38,785 nucleotides of DNA, from positions 58,658-97,442 of the forward strand of contig NZ_JAGGQU010000014.1 in the NCBI RefSeq assembly GCF_018613155.1, read 5' to 3'. Source of the stretch: Bacillus sp. ISL-55. Its GTDB lineage: Bacteria > Bacillota > Bacilli > Bacillales > Cytobacillaceae. The notes beneath the pieces are model-generated. The model searched no databases and had not been told where the DNA came from. It saw nothing but the letters and a program-made list of their open reading frames with translations. Position numbers and translations under genes: made by a program. Position 1 is the first letter of the stretch; each line of letters opens with the position of its first letter. This document shows positions 18,652 to 26,246 of this stretch, piece by piece.

Positions 18652-20952
18652 TCAGCTAGCCTTGTCATAACCACAGGCCTTTGCTTTCTTCTCGTGCCCT
18701 AAATGCTTTCCGTTATCTTCATTCTGCTTTCCTGTTCCTTTGCCACTTGAATCCGGACACTGCCTTTGCCCATTATTCAAATGAATTTGCACCATTACAG
18801 GATCATGGTCACTTGCTCGTCCATGCTCTTCCATATACAAGGAGTTGATATTGATAATATCAGCCTCTGTTTGATCAGCGAGATGATTGGATACAAGAAT
18901 ATGATCCAACACCTGTGAATTCCCCTGGTAGTTGTAAGTGAACCTCTCACCTTCTGGCAAAGTCTTGATCATGTTAGTCAATTGTCCGTTTTCCAGAACC
19001 TCAATTGGCTTGGAAAATTCGAAGTCATTCAAATCGCCTAGAACAATAACATTTGCCTTTGGATCTTCTGCATGTATGCCTGCAATAAATTCATTGAGCA
19101 ATTTTGCAATCTCGATTCTTTTCACTTCGCTGTCCAGCACCGGTGGCTGAATCTTGCCAAATAATGGATCATCCCCGCCTTTTGAGTTAAAATGATTCGC
19201 TATGACAATTACTTCCTGCCCTTTGAATACAAACTCAGCAGCCAATGGCTTTCTAGTATCTTCAAAAATAGGATTCTGTGGATCAATTCTTCCTGGATTC
19301 AAAGTAAGGTCGCCATTTTCATAGGCAACAGCATCTGTAGCTGTGCCTTTTGGAGCTTCCTTAAGTTGAACTCGTTCAGGGTTATATAAGTATCCAACCC
19401 GAATGTTCCCGCCAGGCGCTCCGCCATCCTGGTTATACTCAGGGGCAATGTCGGTCCAGTTGTAGGCAGGTCCGCCTTGTGCAATAATTTCATCAATCAA
19501 AGCCTGGTAGCTTTGTGTCGCATCTGCGGAGCCGCTGGCAGTCTGGCCATCATTATCCTGTACCTCTACCAGACCGACAATATCAGGTGTCTTTAAGTTA
19601 TTGATGATTGATTCTGCAATTCTAGCAGTCTTAGCCGCATTAGTTTCTGCAGAAAAATTCTCAATATTATAGCTTGCGATCGTCAGTTTATTCTCTTTCT
19701 GCTCGAAAGTGGCATAATCCTCGACCAATTCACTCTCAACCAGCTCTGGAAGAGTTTCCTGGTCAACGAGAATTTTAAAGTTGGAGAAGCTATAGCTCAC
19801 AACACCTGTAACCAGGCCGTTAAAATGGTCGCCTGCTTTTGCTACAAAGTCCCGGTCGATGAGCAGGAACATTCTTTCAGGATTAGAGCTTTCCTCAGTC
19901 AGCAGGATTCCGCCTTGCGGACTGTATACTTTCCCATCCACCTTATTGGCGATGACCGGTACTTCGCCATACTTCTGAGGGCCAATTACCTGTGGACTAT
20001 CTACTCCGATTCTCATTCCTTCTAGACTTTCATAAAAATCGATGCCATCCTCAGAAGGATCGAACACATTAAACTGATCATTGTCAATGATCTCGGTTGG
20101 CATGATGCGGTCTTCGCCTATGATCACCGGCTCTGGCAGTTCCAGTCCTGATGCCAGCTTTCGAACTGCCGTAGCGTTGATTTCAGTCATGGCAAGGTCT
20201 GTCTGCAGCTTTTCACTGTAACCTTCAAGTACCCATTCCTTCACAAATCCATCTACTTCGACCTGATCACCTTCAGTGAGGCCATGAGCCTTTTGGTAAA
20301 CATAGATAGCTTCCGATGTATTCGGATTGTCATCATCTTCCGGATCCTGCATGAAGAAAGCATTGTTTCCTTCAACCTTAGTTACAATACCTGTAACACC
20401 GCCTACCTGCTGGTCCTTATATGGTGAAGCATGTCCATCACCCTGGATATCATGGATTTTTAAACCAGTGACTGCTGGTGGCTCAGGCTCGCCAGGCTCA
20501 CCTGGGTCTCCTGGTTCTCCGCCGCTGCCGTCAGCGAACACCATAGCCGATGGGGATTTTAAGCCGGGGACAGTGAAATAGGCAGTCAGCGATCCTGTAA
20601 CCCGTACCTTTTTCCCGACAATTTCTGGATTGGTTTGTAAGCCAAATGCGTCTCTATAAGAAGGACTTATTTGAACTGGCAGTATCTTTGCAGGATCTGT
20701 TTCATCAGGCCGATCCGCCAGTGCAAAGTTATAATCATTTCCAAAGGGTGCTTCATGGTCGTATGAATTAGTCCCTGTTGTATGTCCAACTATGTATCCT
20801 TCAACTGTACCTGTACCATTGTTATTTTCTATTGCCTGCTGGACAGTCATAACGGTTTCAGCGGATGCTTGACCAGAAAACGGTATCGCATAGCTTACTA
20901 GTAAAATAACTGCTGTCAGCCAGGAAAATGTTTTAAGCTTTATATTCCCCAT
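18652..20952 (-). CDS. Secreted YhcR-type nuclease (OB folds plus exo/endonuclease-phosphatase domain)
   Basis: The 766-residue protein starts with a signal peptide (cleavage near ASA-ET, residue 31). An N-terminal domain like DUF6359 follows (about 34-142, NGTGTVEGYIVG), then a Gly-Pro-Glu-rich linker (145-159), OB-fold-like regions (about 162-410) and a C-terminal endonuclease/exonuclease/phosphatase domain (424-724). Catalytic residues are visible: Asn429 (YNIENF), Glu463 (VEVQDND), His587 and Asn588 (NHFNSKGG), Asp640 and Asn642 (GDLNDF), and Asp715 and His716 (SDHDP). It should degrade extracellular nucleic acid or phosphoesters. Unlike B. subtilis YhcR it has no LPXTG-like motif with hydrophobic anchor; the C-terminus is hydrophilic with two cysteines. 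ATG 20952 has AGGAGG at 7 nt. Confidence 0.9.
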   Translation of the reverse strand: MGNIKLKTFSWLTAVILLVSYAIPFSGQASAETVMTVQQAIENNNGTGTVEGYIVGHTTGTNSYDHEAPFGNDYNFALADRPDETDPAKILPVQISPSYRDAFGLQTNPEIVGKKVRVTGSLTAYFTVPGLKSPSAMVFADGSGGEPGDPGEPGEPEPPAVTGLKIHDIQGDGHASPYKDQQVGGVTGIVTKVEGNNAFFMQDPEDDDNPNTSEAIYVYQKAHGLTEGDQVEVDGFVKEWVLEGYSEKLQTDLAMTEINATAVRKLASGLELPEPVIIGEDRIMPTEIIDNDQFNVFDPSEDGIDFYESLEGMRIGVDSPQVIGPQKYGEVPVIANKVDGKVYSPQGGILLTEESSNPERMFLLIDRDFVAKAGDHFNGLVTGVVSYSFSNFKILVDQETLPELVESELVEDYATFEQKENKLTIASYNIENFSAETNAAKTARIAESIINNLKTPDIVGLVEVQDNDGQTASGSADATQSYQALIDEIIAQGGPAYNWTDIAPEYNQDGGAPGGNIRVGYLYNPERVQLKEAPKGTATDAVAYENGDLTLNPGRIDPQNPIFEDTRKPLAAEFVFKGQEVIVIANHFNSKGGDDPLFGKIQPPVLDSEVKRIEIAKLLNEFIAGIHAEDPKANVIVLGDLNDFEFSKPIEVLENGQLTNMIKTLPEGERFTYNYQGNSQVLDHILVSNHLADQTEADIININSLYMEEHGRASDHDPVMVQIHLNNGQRQCPDSSGKGTGKQNEDNGKHLGHEKKAKACGYDKAS

Positions 20953-20975
20953 ATATATTCCTCCTATAAATTTGT

Positions 20976-20994
20976 CGGAATTTATAGTATTCCG
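20976..20994. promoter_or_regulatory. Operator-like palindrome upstream of the nuclease gene
   Basis: CGGAAT and ATTCCG arms flank a 7-bp centre that contains a minus-strand TATAAA, a possible -10 box, about 25 bp before the ribosome site. No good -35 is visible. It may be an operator or simply a small hairpin in the leader. Confidence 0.35.
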
Positions 20995-21081
20995 CCAAGT
21001 GAAATATAACATGGATAATTACGCCTTTTCATGAAGTGAATGTAAGTTTTTTGTTAAATACTGAAAAATGAATCTATAGGA

Positions 21082-21095
21082 TGAAAACGTTTTAT
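21082..21095. promoter_or_regulatory. cre-like sequence between nuclease and sortase genes
   Basis: TGAAAACGTTTTAT matches 12 of 14 cre positions, missing only the final CA. It lies about 130 bp upstream of the nuclease start. Catabolite control is possible but one arm is incomplete. Confidence 0.3.
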
Positions 21096-21120
21096 TAAAA
21101 GGCGAACTTATTTACTAGAT

Positions 21121-21156
21121 AACAAGAAAGCAAGCCAGGACTATTGGTCCTGGCTT
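21121..21156 (-). terminator. Terminator after the sortase gene
   Basis: A perfect 10-bp stem AAGCCAGGAC / GTCCTGGCTT (21132-21141 and 21147-21156) is followed on the minus strand by GCTTTCTTGTT. It separates the sortase transcript from the nuclease gene. Confidence 0.85.
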
Positions 21157-21177
21157 ACTTTACATAGTATTTTTGAT

Positions 21178-21759
21178 TCAATGATCATCCGATGTCCTTT
21201 TCGCATAAATAATATAACGGTCGGGCGCATCACCTACATAGCTGAATGGATAGCATGTTGTTAAAACGAGCTCTTCTTCGGAATTTTGGAGGGTAATGAT
21301 ACTGGTATCATCTGCTCTGACAATTTTCGTGCCGGTGATCTCGTATGTATAATCACCATAAGGCATTTTCATCTTCAATTGGTCCCCTAGTACCAAATCA
21401 CCTGCTTTGCGAAAGACTGTATCACGATGTCCTGAGAGGACAATTTGTCCATTTTCCTCAGGGTAGAACGAGCCTTTATAGTGGCCAACACCTTTTTCAA
21501 GGTCGTCAGCATCCGTTCCTTCTACTATTGCCAATTCCGCATTGATTTTTGGAATCACCAGCAATCCAGAAGCCTCTCCTGTCTCAGGCTTGAATTCTTC
21601 CTTGTTGGCCTTCGGTCTATCTTCCTGTACCAATTCTTTTGCTGCCTCAAGGGAAATCTCCTCCTGGCGTTTAATGTCCCATAACTGAAACAAACCAATC
21701 CCCAGGATAACTACACCACTAACAACAATCCCAATCGCCAATATCTTTGTAAGTTTCAT
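21178..21759 (-). CDS. Class D sortase (YhcS-like)
   Basis: The 193-residue enzyme has an N-terminal membrane anchor (about 6-27), a short linker and the sortase beta-barrel. The catalytic triad is visible: His111 (SGHRDTVF), Cys169 (LTTCYPF) and Arg181 (DRYIIYA). TTCYPF and the overall length fit class D, as in B. subtilis YhcS, which anchors the nuclease YhcR. The next gene downstream is a YhcR-type nuclease, so the pairing is conserved, yet that nuclease has no recognisable sorting signal and lies behind a terminator. The substrate may therefore be encoded elsewhere. GGGAG precedes the ATG. Confidence 0.92.
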   Translation of the reverse strand: MKLTKILAIGIVVSGVVILGIGLFQLWDIKRQEEISLEAAKELVQEDRPKANKEEFKPETGEASGLLVIPKINAELAIVEGTDADDLEKGVGHYKGSFYPEENGQIVLSGHRDTVFRKAGDLVLGDQLKMKMPYGDYTYEITGTKIVRADDTSIITLQNSEEELVLTTCYPFSYVGDAPDRYIIYAKRTSDDH

Positions 21760-21833
21760 ATACCGCTCCCATTTATGCCTTTAGTAAAGTATACCAAGGA
21801 ATTCCCCCTGTAAAAAAGTACTATTTTAGCCGT

Positions 21834-21870
21834 AAAAGAAAAAACCTCCCTTTCCATAAGAAAAGGAGGT
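21834..21870 (-). terminator. Terminator of the sdhCAB operon
   Basis: ACCTCC-TTTC pairs with GAAA-GGAGGT (about 21844-21854 and 21860-21870) and is followed on the minus strand by TTTTTTCTTTT. It lies about 90 nt after the sdhB stop codon, with the dispersed repeat in between. Confidence 0.93.
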
Positions 21871-21910
21871 GGCTTGTTTAAAATTAAGTATAAACCTTCA
21901 CACTTAGATT

Positions 21911-21960
21911 ACTGTCCAGTTCCAGCGCTTTTCAGGGCTGGACAAGGCGCTTGCGCTTTT
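21911..21960. repeat. Dispersed intergenic repeat, short copy, abutting sdhB
   Basis: This copy carries GTCCAG-TTCCAGCGC ... GGGCTGGAC followed by AAGGCGCTTGCGCTTTT. It matches the copy at 1-97 but lacks the internal 6-bp hairpin. GTCCAG and CTGGAC (21914-21919 and 21937-21942) can close a stem-loop. It touches the sdhB stop codon, so it is transcribed as part of the sdh 3' UTR before the terminator. Confidence 0.75.
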
Positions 21961-22722
21961 TTATACCTGATCGCTTCCGAAGAAGTTTTTGAATGCCTGC
22001 AGTGTTGTATCACGGTTCAAGGCGGCGATTGAAGTTGTCAATGGGATGCCTTTCGGGCAAGACTGGACGCAGTTCTGTGAGTTTCCGCAGTTTGCGAGTC
22101 CGCCATCTCCCATGATTGTTTCAAGACGCTCGCCTTTGTTCAAAGCACCTGTTGGGTGTGCATTGAAGAGACGAACCTGTGACAATGGCTGTGGCCCGAT
22201 GAAGTCTGACTTGTCGTTTACGTTAGGGCAAGCCTCCAGGCAGACACCACATGTCATACACTTGGAAAGTTCATATGCCCACTGACGCTTTTTCTCTGGC
22301 ATACGTGGACCAGGTCCAAGGTCGTAAGTACCATCGATTGGCACCCATGCTTTAACACGCTTCAAAGAATCGAACATGCGGCTGCGGTCAACCTGAAGGT
22401 CACGGACAACCGGGAATGTTCTCATTGGCTCAAGCCTGATCGGCTGCTCAAGCTGATCTACCAGCGCTGAGCATGACTGGCGCGGGCGGCCATTGATGAC
22501 CATTGAACACGCACCACAAACTTCTTCAAGACAGTTCATATCCCAAGCAATCGGAGTCGTGGCTTCACCTTTTGAGTTCACAGGGTTACGTCGGATTTCC
22601 ATCAGTGCCGAAATAACGTTCATATTTGGTCGATAATCTAATACAAACGTTTCTTCATAAGGGGCTGATTCAGGAGTATCCTGACGGCTGATTACAAAAG
22701 TAACAGTTTTATTCTCTGACAT
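21961..22722 (-). CDS. sdhB: Succinate dehydrogenase iron-sulfur subunit
   Basis: The 253-residue subunit passes electrons from FAD in SdhA to the membrane anchor. The 2Fe-2S ligands are Cys64, Cys69, Cys72 and Cys84 (NCLEEVCGACS ... SC). The second domain has C155-x2-C158-x2-C161-x3-C165 and Cys212, Cys218 and Cys222, which supply the 4Fe-4S and 3Fe-4S clusters. The start lies 6 nt after sdhA with GGGGGAG upstream. It closes the sdhCAB operon. Confidence 0.98.
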   Translation of the reverse strand: MSENKTVTFVISRQDTPESAPYEETFVLDYRPNMNVISALMEIRRNPVNSKGEATTPIAWDMNCLEEVCGACSMVINGRPRQSCSALVDQLEQPIRLEPMRTFPVVRDLQVDRSRMFDSLKRVKAWVPIDGTYDLGPGPRMPEKKRQWAYELSKCMTCGVCLEACPNVNDKSDFIGPQPLSQVRLFNAHPTGALNKGERLETIMGDGGLANCGNSQNCVQSCPKGIPLTTSIAALNRDTTLQAFKNFFGSDQV

Positions 22723-22728
22723 GCCTTA

Positions 22729-24486
22729 TTACTCCCCCTTCTTCTTAGAGTAATCGCGCTTACGCGGTTGGATTAATGAAGTATCAACTTCTTCATAGTG
22801 GAAAGCTGGCGCAGAGTTTGCATCAACAAACTTCGCCATCGTTGTTTTCAAGAAGTCCTCATCATTACGATCTGGGAATTCAGGTTTATAGTGAGCCCCA
22901 CGGCTTTCGTTACGGTTATATGCACCGATTGTAATAACACGTGCAAGCTGAAGCATATTTTGAAGCTGGCGTGTGAACACCGCACCCTGGTTGCTCCATT
23001 TTGCTGTATCGTTGATATTGATATTTTTGTAACGCTCCATCAGTTCAACGATTTTATCATCGGTTTTCTTCAGTCTGTCATTGTAGCGAACCACAGTCAC
23101 ATTGTCAGTCATCCATTCGCCAAGCTCTTTGTGAAGAACATATGCGTTTTCAGTGCCATCCAGTGACATTACATTATTCCACTTCTCCTGCTCCATCTTA
23201 ACTGCACCATCAAATAGTGCTGAAGAAACAGCATCTGAGCTCTTTTCAAGACCGTTGATATAACGGATTGCGTTTGGACCTGCTACCATACCGCCATAGA
23301 TTGCAGACAATAGTGAGTTAGCGCCAAGACGGTTCGCACCGTGCTGTGAATAATCAACCTCACCTGCAGCAAACAAGCCTGGAATGTTTGTCATTTGATC
23401 ATAGTCAACCCATAGTCCACCCATAGAATAGTGAACTGCAGGGAATATTTTCATAGGAACTTTTCTTGGATCATCGCCCATGAATTTCTCATAGATTTCG
23501 ATGATTCCGCCAAGCTTGATATCAAGCTCTTTAGGATCTTTATGTGAAAGGTCAAGATAAACCATGTTCTCACCGTTGATGCCAAGCTTCTGGCTTACGC
23601 ACACGTCAAAGATTTCACGTGTCGCGATATCACGCGGTACAAGGTTTCCATAAGCAGGATACTTTTCTTCAAGGAAGTACCACGGCTTTCCATCTTTATA
23701 CGTCCAAACTCGTCCACCCTCACCGCGGGCAGATTCACTCATCAGGCGGAGTTTGTCATCCCCTGGGATTGCTGTCGGGTGGATCTGGATGAATTCACCG
23801 TTGGCGTAATAACCGCCCTGCTGGTATACGATTGCAGCAGCTGAACCCGTGTTGATAACTGAGTTCGTTGTTTTTCCGAAAATGATCCCTGGGCCGCCAG
23901 TTGCCATGATCACAGCATCAGCAGCAAATGATTTGATTTCCATTGAAGTCAGGTTCTGTGCTACGACTCCGCGGCACACACCTTCTTCGTCCTTGATTAT
24001 TCCAAGGAATTCCCAGCCTTCGTACTTTGTGACCAAGCCAGCCACTTCATGGCGGCGAACCTGCTCATCCAAAGCGTATAGAAGCTGCTGTCCAGTTGTC
24101 GCACCAGCAAATGCTGTACGGTGGTGCTGAGTACCACCAAAGCGGCGGAAATCAAGCAAACCTTCCGGCGTACGGTTGAACATAACTCCCATACGGTCAA
24201 GAAGGTGAATGATGCCAGGCGCTGCTTCAGCCATAGCCTTAACCGGAGGCTGGTTCGCAAGGAAGTCACCGCCGTATACTGTATCATCAAAGTGCTCCCA
24301 TGGAGAGTCACCTTCACCTTTCGTATTTACTGCGCCATTGATTCCGCCCTGTGCACATACAGAGTGGGAACGTTTTACCGGCACAAGAGAAAACAGTTCA
24401 ACAGGAGTTCCTGTTTCTGCAACTTTAATTGTAGCCATTAAGCCAGCCAAACCGCCGCCGACTACGATCACCTTACCTTTACTCAT
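22729..24486 (-). CDS. sdhA: Succinate dehydrogenase flavoprotein subunit
   Basis: The 585-residue catalytic subunit oxidises succinate to fumarate at the inner face of the membrane. The FAD-binding GGGLAGL is at residues 10-16. The covalent flavin His is His41 in RSHSVCAQGG. The substrate-site stretch HRTAFAGATTGQ and the later REGGRVW-like and GLFAAGEVDYSQHGANRLG segments are conserved. AAGGGAGTG precedes the ATG. It lies 84 nt after sdhC and 6 nt before sdhB. Confidence 0.98.
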   Translation of the reverse strand: MSKGKVIVVGGGLAGLMATIKVAETGTPVELFSLVPVKRSHSVCAQGGINGAVNTKGEGDSPWEHFDDTVYGGDFLANQPPVKAMAEAAPGIIHLLDRMGVMFNRTPEGLLDFRRFGGTQHHRTAFAGATTGQQLLYALDEQVRRHEVAGLVTKYEGWEFLGIIKDEEGVCRGVVAQNLTSMEIKSFAADAVIMATGGPGIIFGKTTNSVINTGSAAAIVYQQGGYYANGEFIQIHPTAIPGDDKLRLMSESARGEGGRVWTYKDGKPWYFLEEKYPAYGNLVPRDIATREIFDVCVSQKLGINGENMVYLDLSHKDPKELDIKLGGIIEIYEKFMGDDPRKVPMKIFPAVHYSMGGLWVDYDQMTNIPGLFAAGEVDYSQHGANRLGANSLLSAIYGGMVAGPNAIRYINGLEKSSDAVSSALFDGAVKMEQEKWNNVMSLDGTENAYVLHKELGEWMTDNVTVVRYNDRLKKTDDKIVELMERYKNININDTAKWSNQGAVFTRQLQNMLQLARVITIGAYNRNESRGAHYKPEFPDRNDEDFLKTTMAKFVDANSAPAFHYEEVDTSLIQPRKRDYSKKKGE

Positions 24487-24570
24487 CGTGACTCACTCCC
24501 TTAAATCCATGTCTGTCTTTCATATCCGATCAAAAGTAAATCTTTTTCTGCGTATAGTCCAGAAAAGGTC

Positions 24571-25179
24571 TTATACGAATGCCAGGATTGCGCGGACACC
24601 TACGATGGAAAGCGCAATGAAAACTCCGATAGTGACGTAAGTAGAAATCACTTGTGAACGTGGTGTTACAGTGATGCCCCAGCTTACGAAGAATGACCAT
24701 AATCCGTTCGCAAAGTGGAAAGTAGTAGAAATAACACCAATTAAATAGAACCATAGCATAAATGGAGTTGATAGAATCGTCTCCATCATCTGGAAGTTAA
24801 CGTCTGCACCAAATGCTGCAGCAATACGAGTTTCCCATACATGCCATGCCACGAAAATCAATGTGATGACACCAGACACACGCTGCAGCATGAACATCCA
24901 GTTCCTGAAATGGCTGTATTGGCCTATATTGTTTTTAGCTGTAAAAGCAATATAAAGACCGTAGATTGCATGGAATAATAATGGTAAGAAGATAATGAAA
25001 ATTTCTAGAAAATACCTGAAAGGCAACTGCTCCATAAAATGTGCTGCGCTATTGAATGATTCTTCTCCCCCTGTAGCAAAATGGTTGACTACAAGGTGCT
25101 GCATAAGGAAAAGACCTACTGGAATGACACCCAGCAAAGAATGCAGCCTCCGCCAATAAAACTCTTGTCTACCTGCCAT
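24571..25179 (-). CDS. sdhC: Succinate dehydrogenase cytochrome b558 subunit
   Basis: The 202-residue membrane anchor is of the Bacillus type B, with five transmembrane segments and no separate SdhD. Histidines for the two hemes occur in RRLHSLLG (His14), MQHLVVNHF, LLFHAIYG and FVAWHVWE. It binds SdhA and SdhB to the membrane and reduces menaquinone. AAGGGGGG precedes the ATG. It is the first gene of the operon, with a leader of about 120 nt, which in B. subtilis is a target of post-transcriptional control under iron limitation. Confidence 0.97.
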   Translation of the reverse strand: MAGRQEFYWRRLHSLLGVIPVGLFLMQHLVVNHFATGGEESFNSAAHFMEQLPFRYFLEIFIIFLPLLFHAIYGLYIAFTAKNNIGQYSHFRNWMFMLQRVSGVITLIFVAWHVWETRIAAAFGADVNFQMMETILSTPFMLWFYLIGVISTTFHFANGLWSFFVSWGITVTPRSQVISTYVTIGVFIALSIVGVRAILAFV

Positions 25180-25303
25180 ATGTATACCCCCCTTGAAATT
25201 TGGCCATGATGTTCAGGCTTGTCTCCCCATCCCTATTAACCTAACAGATTGATTCAACCCAACATCAAAAAAAAAGCATTTCTTACAATTATGTGACATG
25301 TTC

Positions 25304-25332
25304 ATTTTACTCCCATCATAATAGAGCGTCAA
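25304..25332 (-). promoter_or_regulatory. Sigma-A promoter of sdhCAB
   Basis: TTGACG (25332-25327) and TAAAAT (25309-25304) are spaced by 17 bp on the minus strand. The predicted leader is about 118 nt and includes a T9 run. The remaining DNA between sdhC and yslB (25333-25581) is very AT-rich with no gene seen. Confidence 0.8.
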
Positions 25333-25581
25333 GAAAACGGATACATAAAAATGCTTATATAAATAAAATTTTTAAAATATATTGATATTGTAAAAATGCC
25401 ACTTTCTAATTATTCCAACGCGTTAAAGAATATATTAAAATAATACTATTGCCAATTGAACACAGCTGATTAAAATTTCCCGGAACAATAATTTTTGGAT
25501 ACTAAAGTTTCGGGTATGGTATCAACATGGAAAAATTTTATAGAATTTCTAATGCCAAGCAAAATTTAACAACTTTTTAAT

Positions 25582-25611
25582 TTAATGTTTTCGCGGCAAA
25601 TTGTTTATAAT
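25582..25611 (+). promoter_or_regulatory. Promoter of yslB
   Basis: A perfect TATAAT (25606-25611) lies 18 bp after a weak TTAATG (25582-25587). Transcription would start near 25618, leaving a very short leader before the ribosome site at 25625-25631. Confidence 0.7.
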
Positions 25612-25635
25612 AGAGTGATAGAAAGAGGGGAGAAC

Positions 25636-26088
25636 ATGAGCGAAATAACTACTTCTGAGCAAAAAATTGAGAGCGTCCCACAGGATGTCCCTGCGTTTGG
25701 ATACGAATTGATAAGGGAAGTCCTTCTGCCGGAATTGCTCGGCAAAGATACGCCAGAAATCCTATATTGGGCCGGAAAACGCCTTGCCCGAAAGTTCCCA
25801 TTAGAAACCCTTGACGAAACCATCCGCTTTTTCCAGGATGCCGGCTGGGGCACACTTACCATCAAAGAAGAAGCCCGAAGAGAAATGGTGCTTGAACTTG
25901 GCAGCGAGCTAATTTCCTCCCGACTGAAAAACAACCCAAAAACCACTTTCCAGCTAGAAGCAGGCTTCATCGCCCAACAAATGGAACAACAGAAAAAAGT
26001 AACAGCCGAAGCCTTCGAACACCCCAATAAAAAGTCATCAAAAATCCTGTTCACGATCAAATGGGATAAGAATGATCATATTGAGTAG
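25636..26088 (+). CDS. yslB: YslB-like protein, DUF2507 family
   Basis: The 150-residue cytoplasmic protein contains the family core PAFGYELIREVLLPELLGKD and ILYWAGKRLARKFP, and matches B. subtilis YslB (148 residues) in size and place between sdhC and lysC. The DUF2507 fold resembles heme-NO-binding and transport-complex proteins, but no biochemical role is established to my knowledge. It is the only plus-strand gene in the window. I start it at the ATG at 25636, with AGAGGGGAG immediately upstream; an upstream in-frame ATG lies before the -10 box and cannot be transcribed from this promoter. Confidence 0.93.
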   Translation: MSEITTSEQKIESVPQDVPAFGYELIREVLLPELLGKDTPEILYWAGKRLARKFPLETLDETIRFFQDAGWGTLTIKEEARREMVLELGSELISSRLKNNPKTTFQLEAGFIAQQMEQQKKVTAEAFEHPNKKSSKILFTIKWDKNDHIE

Positions 26089-26102
26089 TAATGAATAATG
26101 CC

Positions 26103-26134
26103 AGGGCACAGCAAAACCATTGCTGTGCCCTTTT
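26103..26134 (+). terminator. Terminator of yslB
   Basis: A perfect 12-bp stem AGGGCACAGCAA / TTGCTGTGCCCT (26103-26114 and 26120-26131) with a 5-nt loop ends in a T-run on the plus strand. It starts 15 nt after the stop codon. Confidence 0.95.
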
Positions 26135-26246
26135 AAACGCTAGTTACCTTCCCCAGCTATTATTTCCAAACTACATTTGCCTCAATTTCACTCCATGCTC
26201 CGCTTTAATGTGACGATAATCCTTCGCTTTTCCTTTTATCCGCACA

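Noticed and set aside
20508-20535. Repetitive Gly-Pro-Glu coding stretch in the nuclease considered as mobile repeat
   Set aside because: It is an in-frame flexible linker between two domains of one protein.
25605-26060. A 151-codon open frame on the minus strand opposite yslB
   Set aside because: It is antisense to a gene with a clear promoter, ribosome site and family match, and its composition (Ser- and Arg-rich) is typical of a shadow frame.
26170-26246. A 24-codon minus-strand frame just after lysC (GTG start, many basic residues)
   Set aside because: There is no ribosome site, no promoter and no recognisable family; the length is easily reached by chance.
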